DNA from: an uncultured Paracoccaceae bacterium
GTDB lineage: Bacteria; Pseudomonadota; Alphaproteobacteria; Rhodobacterales; Rhodobacteraceae
DNA: 64,000 bases
Direction of reading: 5' to 3'
Assembly (NCBI GenBank): GCA_947489445.1
Contig: CANLDN010000010.1
Location: forward strand, 124,001-188,000
Of this stretch, positions 42,466 to 49,902 are shown one piece after another. The position numbers and the translations under genes are program-made. How positions within the stretch are numbered: the first letter of the stretch is position 1; the number at the start of each line of letters is the position of its first letter. A model generated the notes under the pieces. It had not been told where the DNA came from. It worked only from the letters and a program-made list of their open reading frames with translations, and did no database searches.

Positions 42466-43347
42466 TTAACGAAAGAAGGGCAGAAAGCTGTCGATTACGG
42501 CGGTTGGATTTTCCTCCATGGCGAAGTGACCGGAGGTGCAGGCGCTGTCTGTCATCTGTCCAACCCATGGTTTCCAAAGGGCTGCAGGGTCGCCTGTCTG
42601 GGCCGGGAAGCCGCCCCTCGCCCAAAGGAAATGCATCGGGGCCGCGATCATGTGTCCAGCTGCCCGGTCCGTTTCGTCCAGCGCTTTGTCGAACGTGGCC
42701 CCGGCGCGGTAGTCGGCGCACATGGCGTGCAGATGGGCAGGGTCACTGGCTTGCGCGCGATAGCTTTCCAGCGCCGCTTGCGAAAAGACGGACAGCGATT
42801 TGTCCAATGTCCATGCCGCCAGCGTCCAGTCGATATATCCCGCAGGATCGGCGCCAATCATCCGCTCGGGCAGCGGGGCGGGTTGGGCCAGAAAGGTCCA
42901 GTGATAGGCCTTCAACGCAAGATCAGCGTTCCAGCTGGCCCAGAAATCACCGGTCGGGACGATCTCGATGATGCCGAGCTTGATCAGGCGATCCGGATGA
43001 TCAAGGGCAAAGCGGTATGCGACCCGCCCGCCGCGATCATGCCCCAGCACATGTGCCTTTTCGATGCCAAGGCGGTCCATCAGCGCCGCAATGTCCGCCG
43101 CCATCTGTCGTTTGGAATAGGTGCTGTGATCTGCGTTATCGCCGGGCGCATCGCTGTCGCCATAACCGCGCAGGTCAGGGATGATCACGTCGAATTGGTC
43201 GGTAAAGGCGGGGGCGACATGCTCCCAGCAGTGGTGGTTCTGGGGATAGCCATGCAACAGGATCAGCGGCGTACCCTTTCCTGCGCGATGGACTGAAAGC
43301 TGGATATCGCCGCATTGGTGATAGGATTGGGTGAAACCGGGGATCAT
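42466..43347 (-). CDS. Fluoroacetate dehalogenase-like alpha/beta hydrolase
   Basis: A 293-aa alpha/beta hydrolase with an Asp nucleophile (Asp104 in GHDRGGR), so a haloacid or epoxide hydrolase rather than an esterase. It lines up without gaps, at a constant offset of 6, with the key residues of the Rhodopseudomonas fluoroacetate dehalogenase as I recall them: Asp110, Arg111, Arg114, His155, Trp156, Tyr219 and His280 correspond to Asp104, Arg105, Arg108, His149, Trp150, Tyr213 and His274. Only the triad acid differs (Asp134 is Glu128). ATG 43347 overlaps the DUF1643 stop (ATGA). Natural substrate unknown; 2-haloacids are plausible. Confidence 0.82.
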   Translation of the reverse strand: MIPGFTQSYHQCGDIQLSVHRAGKGTPLILLHGYPQNHHCWEHVAPAFTDQFDVIIPDLRGYGDSDAPGDNADHSTYSKRQMAADIAALMDRLGIEKAHVLGHDRGGRVAYRFALDHPDRLIKLGIIEIVPTGDFWASWNADLALKAYHWTFLAQPAPLPERMIGADPAGYIDWTLAAWTLDKSLSVFSQAALESYRAQASDPAHLHAMCADYRAGATFDKALDETDRAAGHMIAAPMHFLWARGGFPAQTGDPAALWKPWVGQMTDSACTSGHFAMEENPTAVIDSFLPFFR

Positions 43348-43856
43348 TGGGCGCTCCAAAGGATGGGTTGCTGGTCGTAGCTGATATAGAGCGGATGTTT
43401 GGGGTGGCCGTGTTTGCTCAACCCCAATGTATAGAGCGGTTTGCCCGTGTCACGCAAAAGCCGCGCAGTGGCGGGGCCGCGATCCATATGGGTGCCGTGC
43501 GTGCCCCAGGCGGCAATGATCTGATCGGCCCAGTGGGCGCCATCGCGGATCGTATCGTCATTTGCCGGGCCAACCGGATCAGAGGCTTTGCGCATTTGCC
43601 GGGGGTCGGTGTCGCGCCAGGCAAAGATGTTGGTGACCTGAAACGCGCCGAACCCTAACGCGCGGGCGCGGCGTTCGCAGCGTTCGACGGTGGGGTCGTT
43701 TTGTATCTCGGTCGCCTTGGACGGGTTGAGCATCACGAACAGCACCCGGCGGCCTGCCGGGTCCCATGTCCGGGTCAGGGCGTAGCGATACCGTTCGCAA
43801 TCCGAATAGGTCGCGGTGGATGGTGCATCGTCTTTGACATGTGTGCGTGTGATCAT
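43344..43856 (-). CDS. DUF1643 domain-containing protein
   Basis: A 170-aa cytoplasmic protein of unknown function. DUF1643 hallmarks are the LFVMLNPSKATEIQNDPTVE segment (about 39-58), RRARALGFGAFQVTNIFAWR and the IIAAWGTHG strand. The Asn-Pro-Ser motif and the nucleotide-like GTHG turn suggest a glycosylase-like or nucleotide-binding fold, but no activity is known to me. It is coupled by a 4-bp overlap to the dehalogenase-like gene and follows truB by 41 bp, separated by a palindromic repeat. Confidence 0.82.
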   Translation of the reverse strand: MITRTHVKDDAPSTATYSDCERYRYALTRTWDPAGRRVLFVMLNPSKATEIQNDPTVERCERRARALGFGAFQVTNIFAWRDTDPRQMRKASDPVGPANDDTIRDGAHWADQIIAAWGTHGTHMDRGPATARLLRDTGKPLYTLGLSKHGHPKHPLYISYDQQPILWSAQ

Positions 43857-43875
43857 GTCAAAACAGATACCACAA

Positions 43876-43902
43876 CGTAGGGTGGGTCTTGACCCACCTA
43901 CG
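43876..43902. repeat. Palindromic repeat, copy 3
   Basis: CGTAGGGTGGGTC-TT-GACCCACCTACG, an almost perfect palindrome (one extra G). The truB stop TAG (43898-43900) is part of it, just as the stop of the RNA methyltransferase is part of copy 1. It lies between truB and the DUF1643 gene and could act as a transcription brake. Confidence 0.65.
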
Positions 43903-44803
43903 CCACGAAAACGCGGGTCGGTTGCATTTCGCCGCCACGATAGGTGCCCACGGCGATGGCCTTGCCGTCATAAGACGCCCAAACTTCCTCGCCATATTCA
44001 ACATCGCTGGCGATCACGGATGCCGGATTGCCATTGCGCAATTTCGCGACACTTTCTGCAAGGCAGCGGACCTCTGGCAGATCACAAAGGCCAACCTCAA
44101 GCGGTTGCAGATAGGTGTCCAGATCGGGCGTCTTTGCCATGGCATCAACCTGATCCATTGTGATACCATTCTCGGCTTGAAAGGGCCCCGACCAGATGCG
44201 GCGCAGGAATTTCACATGCCCCTTGCATCCCAACACATCGCCAAGATCCCGTGCGATGGAACGGACATAGCCGCCTTTCCCGCAGGTCATTTCCAGCACA
44301 ACGTGATCGGCATCGGGGCGATCAACCAACAACAGCTCCTCCACCCAAAGGGGCCGGGCGGCAAGCGCCATCTCTTCGCCGTCGCGCGCTTTTTTATAGG
44401 CGCGCTCGCCGTCGACTTTGACGGCAGAAAACTGCGGCGGGACCTGCATGATATCCCCGACAAAACCACCCAACGCGGCCTTGATCGCGTCATCATCGGG
44501 GCGCAGATCGCTTTGTGCAATCACTTCGCCCTCTGCATCGTCGGTGTTGGTGGCCTGGCCTAGTCGGACGGTAAAGGCATAAGCCTTCAGCGCGTCCGTG
44601 ATGTAGGGCACGGTTTTTGTCGCTTCGCCCAGGGCGACGGCCAAAACACCCGTTGCTTCGGGGTCCAACGTGCCAGCATGCCCCGCCTTTTTAGCATCCA
44701 TCGCCCAGCGCACCTTGTTGACCACGGCGGTCGAAGTGATCCCCGCCGGTTTATCAATGACCAACCAGCCCGAAATATCGCGCCCTTTGCGTTTGCGTGC
44801 CAT
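43898..44803 (-). CDS. truB: tRNA pseudouridine(55) synthase TruB
   Basis: Makes pseudouridine 55 in the T-loop of tRNA. A 301-aa protein with the catalytic motif GHAGTLDPEATGVL (Asp47), the KPAGITS start motif near 18-24, the YKKARDGE and CGKGGYVRSIARDLG segments, and a C-terminal PUA-like domain. Usual length. The stop codon falls inside palindromic repeat copy 3. Confidence 0.97.
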   Translation of the reverse strand: MARKRKGRDISGWLVIDKPAGITSTAVVNKVRWAMDAKKAGHAGTLDPEATGVLAVALGEATKTVPYITDALKAYAFTVRLGQATNTDDAEGEVIAQSDLRPDDDAIKAALGGFVGDIMQVPPQFSAVKVDGERAYKKARDGEEMALAARPLWVEELLLVDRPDADHVVLEMTCGKGGYVRSIARDLGDVLGCKGHVKFLRRIWSGPFQAENGITMDQVDAMAKTPDLDTYLQPLEVGLCDLPEVRCLAESVAKLRNGNPASVIASDVEYGEEVWASYDGKAIAVGTYRGGEMQPTRVFVA

Positions 44804-44885
44804 GTCTGTCGCCTTTATTGCCTAACGGGCTGCTAGTCCCGCGGCGATTGGGGGTCAAGCGCCCACGTCATTTGTGACGTCGCAT

Positions 44886-46922
44886 TTAGCAGCTTTCGAG
44901 CACTTCCAAAAACGCGGCGCCAAACCGTTCGGCATATTTATCACCCATCAATCGGGTGAGGTTGTCGATATCTGCGCTGCGTAGCTGCGCGACTTTTGCC
45001 AGCATAGAGGCAGAGCAGCTCATTGGTTTGTCAGCACCATGGGGGCCGCGGGCAAGCTGCGCCTGCACCTCAAGCAGCCGGTCATAGACGGCCCCTTCGT
45101 CCCGTCCCGCCAGTTTGCGCCGCATCGGGTGGATATCTTCCACGGCACCGGCAATCACTTCCAGAAAGTCGCGCCCATAGCTTTCCAGTTTCTTGGCTCC
45201 GACCCCCCCGATATGCGCCATATCGTCCAGCGTCATGGGTCGTTTTTCGGCCATTTCGATCAGTGTCCGGTCGTTGAAGATAATGTAAGCTGGCGCATTC
45301 GCCTGTTCCGCCAGATAGCGCCGCTTGGCTTTCAGCGCGGACAATAGTGGTGCGTCTTCGTCGCTGACCAGCATCCGCACCTTGGGGCCGGACCCGCGTG
45401 CGGCCTTGATCGTGTCACGCCGCAGTTCAATCGTCGCCTCGCCACGCAGAATGGGCCGTGCGTGCTCGGTCATCCGCAGCGCGCCATGCCTTTCCCGGTC
45501 TGGCCGCAGCAGGTCATGCCCCATCATTTGCCGAAAGATCGCCTGCCATTGGCGTTTGTCATATTCCTTGCCCACCCCGTAGGTGGGCAGGCTGTCATGG
45601 CCGCGTTGTTTAATCTTATCCGTTTGGTTCCCAAGCAGGATGTCGATCAGATGGCCTGCACCGAACCATTCCTCGGTGCGCAGCGCGGCGGACAGGGCCA
45701 TGCGCACGGCGGTTGTCCCATCAAAAACCTCTGCCGGTTTATCACACAGGTCACAATGCCCGCAGGGTTGTGGGTTTTCACCAAAATACTCCAGCAGATT
45801 TTGGCGGCGGCATTTGAGCGCCTCTGCCAAACCGAGCAATGCATTCAGCCGCCCGTGGTCTGCCGCGCGGCGTTCGGGGGGTGCCAAGCCTTCATCAATC
45901 TGTTGGCGGCGGTAGCGGATGTCGTCGGGGCCGAAAAGTGTCAGGGTTTCGGCAGGGGCCCCATCGCGGCCCGCCCGCCCGATTTCCTGATAATAGCTTT
46001 CAATCGATTTGGGCAGGTCCGCATGGGCCACCCAGCGGATGTCGGGTTTGTCGATACCCATCCCAAAGGCGACGGTTGCGCAGACGATCAACCCGTCCTC
46101 TTGCTGGAAACGGCGTTCAACGATACGCCGGTCTTCGGCCTCCATTCCGCCGTGGTAATGGCAGGCGAGGTGGCCAGCATCGCTCAGTGCCTTGGCCAGT
46201 GTTTCGGTCTTGGCCCGCGTTCCGCAATAGACGATGCCGGATTGTCCTTTGCGCGCAGCGGCAAAGTTGAGGATCTGGTTGCGCGGCCCGTCCTTGACCG
46301 CAAAGGCCAGATGGATGTTGGGCCGGTCAAAGCCGCGCAGGAAGGTGGCAGGTTGGATGCCGTCAAAGAGTTTCTGAACAATCTCTTCGCGCGTTTCCGC
46401 ATCCGCCGTGGCGGTGAACGCCGCGAGCGGGACGTCCAGCGTGCGCCGCAATTCACCGATCCGCAGATAATCGGGGCGAAAATCATGGCCCCATTGGCTG
46501 ACGCAATGTGCCTCGTCCACAGCGATCAGGCCCACACCCACACGGCGCAGCATGTTGATTGTCCCACCAGAGGCGAGCCGTTCCGGGGCCATGTAGAGAA
46601 GTTTCAGCGCGCCGCGTTCAAGCGCGTCCCAGACCGCGTCGGTCTCGTCCTGCGTGTTGCCGGAGGTCAGCGCGCCCGCCTCAACCCCCGCCTCGCGCAG
46701 CCCCCGCACCTGATCACGCATTAGGGCAATCAGCGGAGAGATCACAACCGTCACACCGTCACGCACCAAGGCGGGCAGTTGGAAACACAGGGATTTACCG
46801 CCACCTGTTGGCATGATGGCAAGAGTGTTCTGGCCGTTTGTCACCGCCTCGACAATGTCCTGCTGGCCGGGCCTGTAGGCGTCAAAGCCAAAGACGTCAC
46901 GAAGAAGCGTGGCAGCGGACAT
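44886..46922 (-). CDS. recQ: ATP-dependent DNA helicase RecQ
   Basis: A 3'-5' DNA helicase of recombination and fork repair, 678 aa. Walker A PTGGGKS at 38-44, DEAH at 136-139, and the RecQ zinc-binding cysteines (CRRQNLLEYFGE, then CGHCDLC) near 370-390. The winged helix and the HRDC domain (about 520-595, LKAKRRYLAEQANAPAYIIF) follow, and a further HRDC-like piece ends the protein. Family length is 600-700. Confidence 0.96.
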   Translation of the reverse strand: MSAATLLRDVFGFDAYRPGQQDIVEAVTNGQNTLAIMPTGGGKSLCFQLPALVRDGVTVVISPLIALMRDQVRGLREAGVEAGALTSGNTQDETDAVWDALERGALKLLYMAPERLASGGTINMLRRVGVGLIAVDEAHCVSQWGHDFRPDYLRIGELRRTLDVPLAAFTATADAETREEIVQKLFDGIQPATFLRGFDRPNIHLAFAVKDGPRNQILNFAAARKGQSGIVYCGTRAKTETLAKALSDAGHLACHYHGGMEAEDRRIVERRFQQEDGLIVCATVAFGMGIDKPDIRWVAHADLPKSIESYYQEIGRAGRDGAPAETLTLFGPDDIRYRRQQIDEGLAPPERRAADHGRLNALLGLAEALKCRRQNLLEYFGENPQPCGHCDLCDKPAEVFDGTTAVRMALSAALRTEEWFGAGHLIDILLGNQTDKIKQRGHDSLPTYGVGKEYDKRQWQAIFRQMMGHDLLRPDRERHGALRMTEHARPILRGEATIELRRDTIKAARGSGPKVRMLVSDEDAPLLSALKAKRRYLAEQANAPAYIIFNDRTLIEMAEKRPMTLDDMAHIGGVGAKKLESYGRDFLEVIAGAVEDIHPMRRKLAGRDEGAVYDRLLEVQAQLARGPHGADKPMSCSASMLAKVAQLRSADIDNLTRLMGDKYAERFGAAFLEVLESC

Positions 46923-47012
46923 CGATGAGGGACCTGTTCATGCGCGGGGTTGTTTGTCCGGTACATTTTCATAGGCGGATTCGGCGAACAAGACGTATCT
47001 GGCCTTTGACAG

Positions 47013-47047
47013 AAAAAAGGCCGCTTCCAGCAAAGAAGCGGCCTTTT
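47013..47047 (-). terminator. Strong terminator after a tiny ORF
   Basis: AAAAGGCCGCTTC and GAAGCGGCCTTTT form a 13-bp stem with a 7-nt loop; both strands end in a T-run (minus TTTTTT). On the minus strand it lies 22 bp after the stop of the 27-codon ORF at 47070-47153, which supports real transcription of that ORF. It also insulates recQ from upstream. Confidence 0.85.
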
Positions 47048-47069
47048 CCGACAGGGAGGCAGCAGGGGA

Positions 47070-47153
47070 TCAGCTGTCGATATCGAAGATTTTGGATGCA
47101 ACAGAACCGGTTGCGACGACAGCAGCGGTAAGAATGATTGTTTTCATAGACAT
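47070..47153 (-). CDS. Small hydrophobic peptide, 27 aa
   Basis: An ORF too short for usual gene finders. It starts MSMKTIILTAAVVATGSVAS and ends KIFDIDS. AAAGGGAA precedes the ATG at workable distance and a strong terminator follows 22 bp after the TGA. The N-terminus looks like a signal or membrane segment with a short acidic tail. A second start (Met3) is possible. Could be a small membrane peptide or the leftover start of a lost exported protein. Function unknown. Confidence 0.5.
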   Translation of the reverse strand: MSMKTIILTAAVVATGSVASKIFDIDS

Positions 47154-47242
47154 GATGAATTTCCCTTTATCAGGTATCTGTGAGGATTTCTGGGGAAGGG
47201 GGTCCGGACTGACAGGGAGCACCAGCCCGGACAGGGGAGGAT

Positions 47243-47407
47243 TTAGTGAATATCGTATGCTTTGCTTACGACAGGCTGACCAACGATGTTAATCACAGCC
47301 AGCGCGTCACGACTGCGTGGAAGATCGACATCGACACGGGCATTTTTTTGCGCCAGCGATGGAACCGGTTGTTGCAACAGCAGCGGCGAGGAGAGCGGAT
47401 TGGTCAT
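47243..47407 (-). CDS. Small hypothetical protein, 54 aa
   Basis: A 54-codon frame (MTNPLSSPLLLQQPVPSLAQ at the start, ending VSKAYDIH) with codon choice like that of real genes here. It lies between a palindrome upstream (47445-47462) and the 27-aa ORF downstream, all on one strand. The ribosome site is weak (AGGCGC). Not recognised; cytoplasmic, no membrane segment. It could be a non-coding leader, so confidence is moderate. Confidence 0.4.
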   Translation of the reverse strand: MTNPLSSPLLLQQPVPSLAQKNARVDVDLPRSRDALAVINIVGQPVVSKAYDIH

Positions 47408-47444
47408 CAAAGGGCGCCTGTTTCTTTGACCTGATCTCGCGTCG

Positions 47445-47462
47445 GTGTCAGCATTCTGACAC
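47445..47462. promoter_or_regulatory. Palindrome GTGTCAG-CATT-CTGACAC
   Basis: A perfect 7-bp inverted repeat with a 4-bp centre, 38 bp upstream of the small ORF at 47407 (minus) and 95 bp upstream of the phosphatase (plus). It can be an operator for a dimeric regulator or a short hairpin; the sequence alone does not decide. Confidence 0.45.
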
Positions 47463-47557
47463 GACATCAGCGGCATGTTGGGGTCGGTTCAGGCAAATCA
47501 GAGTCGTTGCCAAGCCGATCCGAACCCCGTAACTCTGACCCTTTCAGGAGGGTTTCG

Positions 47558-48202
47558 ATGGGCGAGGTCATTTTGGTTCGGCACGGGCAGGCAAATTCCG
47601 GGGCCACCGATGAAGAAAGCTATGACCGCTTGTCCGATCTGGGTCATCAGCAGGCGCGCTGGCTGGGGGATTATCTGCGTGACCGCGAGGCACCCTTTGA
47701 CAAGGTGATCACAGGCAGCCTGCGTCGCCACCGCGAAACCGCCGCCGGGATTGGCTATGATGACCCCCAGATCGATCAGCGCCTCAATGAGATGGATTAC
47801 TTTAATCTGGGCCAGGCATTGGAGGATGTGCACGGCGTCCCCTTTCCCGGCCCCGACGAATTTGCCGCCCATGTGCCGCAGGTGATGGAAGCCTGGCACC
47901 GGGCCGAAATTATGGGCGTGGAAAGTTTTGCATCATTCGAGGACCGCGTGACAGGCGTGCTGCAAGAGGCCGCAAAGCCGGGCGTGCGTGTCTTATGTGT
48001 GACCTCAGGCGGTGTGATCGGGATGATCATCCGTCATTTGCTTGATCTTGATCCGACCCGCATGGCGCATGTGCTGCTGCCGATTATGAACAGTTCGCTT
48101 CACCGGGTGCATGTGATACCACAAGGGCCGATCCTTGCCGGATTCAATGCGGTCCCACATCTGGACCACCCCGACCGGGCGCATGCATTGACGCATTACT
48201 AA
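47558..48202 (+). CDS. Histidine phosphatase family protein
   Basis: A 214-aa member of the phosphoglycerate-mutase-like histidine phosphatases. The catalytic motif VRHGQ is at 7-11 (His9), with the second Arg in TGSLRRHRETA and the acid/His pair later (NEMDYF, CVTSGGVIG where other members have THG; here Ser-Gly-Gly). Likely a broad phosphatase; substrate unknown. ATG 47558 is preceded by AGGAGG. The change of the second catalytic His region (T-S-G-G instead of S-H-G) is noteworthy and may mean altered activity. Confidence 0.85.
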   Translation: MGEVILVRHGQANSGATDEESYDRLSDLGHQQARWLGDYLRDREAPFDKVITGSLRRHRETAAGIGYDDPQIDQRLNEMDYFNLGQALEDVHGVPFPGPDEFAAHVPQVMEAWHRAEIMGVESFASFEDRVTGVLQEAAKPGVRVLCVTSGGVIGMIIRHLLDLDPTRMAHVLLPIMNSSLHRVHVIPQGPILAGFNAVPHLDHPDRAHALTHY

Positions 48203-48380
48203 AGGGGCGCGGTTGCATGTGCTCAGATTGCTTGGGCGGACGAAAATGCCGCTCGCAATAGCCTGATGAATGTCCGCTCGGATTTTTGACAGGTCTTTGG
48301 TTAACGTCGCAACCTATTTCATGAACACGGCGATATGTAATGCAGCCCTGACCTCAAAGCATTTGTTCCAAGGAACCCCA

Positions 48381-48754
48381 ATGACGAACCGGCCCATCAT
48401 TGTATTTGATCTTGACGGAACGCTTGCGGACACAATTCATGACCTCGTTTCAGCCATCAACCGTATAGTGGGCAGGTTTCAGGTCGCGCCCGTTACGGCA
48501 TCGCAGGTAGCGCAATCAAGAAACCCGATCCACGGCATCTGATCCAAACAATTGAAATTGCCGGTGGCAGCAAGGAACGGGCCGTGATGGTTGGCGACAC
48601 CCATAATGACATACTCACCGCGCAAAATGCCGATGTTCCGGTGATAGCAGTGGATTTCGGGTATTCCGACGTTCCGGTCCAAACCCTTGCGCCGACGCGC
48701 GTGATATCCGGCTTTGAAACCTTGTTCGAAGAGGCCATGATATTGATGCGCTAA
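48381..48754 (+). pseudogene. Phosphoglycolate phosphatase-like HAD gene, internal deletion
   Basis: The 5' part encodes a HAD start (MTNRPIIVFDLDGTLADTIH and some 30 more residues) and runs into a stop at 48540. From about 48508, in another frame, the 3' part of the same kind of protein follows: IKKPDPRHL, then MVGDTHNDI and VIAVDFGYSD, ending at TAA 48752. Together they make about 125 residues of a protein normally near 220, so roughly 95 codons, including most of the cap domain, are deleted and the frame is broken. AAGG precedes the ATG. Not expected to give a working phosphatase. Confidence 0.85.
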
Positions 48755-48866
48755 GGTCTCAGCGCCTCAGAAAGCCGACCTTGGCTGCATCTTCCGCCAA
48801 GGTTTGTTTTACAAATGCTGGAGCCATGCGGCGTACGCATCTCGCTTCTGGCAAGCGGAGCCTTTC

Positions 48867-49742
48867 CTACCGCGTAGGCACGGGTGTCTCACCCCGGTAG
48901 TCGTAGAACCCGCGCTTGGATTTGCGCCCCAGCCATCCGGCTTCGACATATTTTGTCAGCAGCGGGCAGGGCCGGTATTTGGTGTCTGCCAACCCATCAT
49001 GCAGTACATTCATGATCGCAAGGCAGGTATCCAACCCAATGAAATCCGCCAGCTCCAGCGGGCCCATCGGATGATTGGCCCCTAGCTTGAGCGACGTATC
49101 AATCGACTGAACCGATCCGACCCCTTCGTAAAGCGTATAGATCGCTTCGTTGATCATCGGCATCAGAATGCGGTTCACGATGAAGGCTGGGAAATCTTCG
49201 GCGGTCGCCGATGTCTTGCCCAGCTTTTCAACGACCCCATGGCAGGCCTTGAACGTGGCTTCATCCGTGGCAATCCCCCGGATCAACTCGACCAATTGCA
49301 TGATCGGCACCGGATTCATGAAGTGGAAGCCCATGAATTTCTCAGGGCGGTCGGTGCGCGAGGCAAGGCGGGTGATGGAAATCGACGATGTGTTCGATGT
49401 CAGAATCGTATCTGGCTTCAGATGCGGGACCAGATCCTCGAAAATGGCGGTCTTGATCGTTTCGCGCTCGGTCGCGGCCTCGATCACCAGATCGGTCTGG
49501 CCCAGATCGGTCAGGGTGCCTGTAGTGTTGATGCGGGCCATTGCCTCTGCCTTGGCCTCTGCGCTGATCAGCTCTTTGCTGACCTGCCGGTCCAGATTGC
49601 GATCGATCAAGCTGACCGCGGCGCGCAGCGCTTCCTCACTGATATCCGTCATCAGCACATCATACCCGGCCAGCGCAAAGACATGAGCGATCCCATTGCC
49701 CATCTGGCCCGCACCCACGATGCCCACCTGTTCGATTGTCAT
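48867..49742 (-). CDS. 3-hydroxybutyryl-CoA dehydrogenase
   Basis: Oxidises (S)-3-hydroxybutyryl-CoA with NAD(P), in butyrate or polyhydroxybutyrate-related metabolism. A 291-aa protein with the Rossmann motif GAGQMG (10-15), the LTSNTSSISI and GFHFMNPVPIM segments (catalytic His in HFMNP), and AFIVNRILMPMINEA. Length is typical of the single-domain-pair bacterial enzyme (hbd/paaH family). It lies near etfAB, as often in rhodobacteria, but DUF6473 is between. Confidence 0.94.
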   Translation of the reverse strand: MTIEQVGIVGAGQMGNGIAHVFALAGYDVLMTDISEEALRAAVSLIDRNLDRQVSKELISAEAKAEAMARINTTGTLTDLGQTDLVIEAATERETIKTAIFEDLVPHLKPDTILTSNTSSISITRLASRTDRPEKFMGFHFMNPVPIMQLVELIRGIATDEATFKACHGVVEKLGKTSATAEDFPAFIVNRILMPMINEAIYTLYEGVGSVQSIDTSLKLGANHPMGPLELADFIGLDTCLAIMNVLHDGLADTKYRPCPLLTKYVEAGWLGRKSKRGFYDYRGETPVPTR

Positions 49743-49902
49743 GATCTTCCCCTGACTGGTTCGACCGCACCATAGGCCCGTGCAGGCCCCCGCTTCAAGG
49801 CAGTCAGGCCATGAAAAACTGCCTCAAATTCGCCCATTAGCAAATTGGCAAGCCATTTAGGCGAATCTGGTCGCGGGTGAGAACAAAGGAATGGTGGGAA
49901 TC

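Noticed and set aside
42244..43296. 350-codon plus-strand frame across the RTX start and the dehalogenase-like gene
   Set aside because: Crosses two convincing minus-strand genes and has no family features.
45462..46724. 420-codon open frame on the plus strand opposite recQ
   Set aside because: It is antisense to a certain gene, has no ribosome site or domain, and such long shadow frames are normal in GC-rich DNA.
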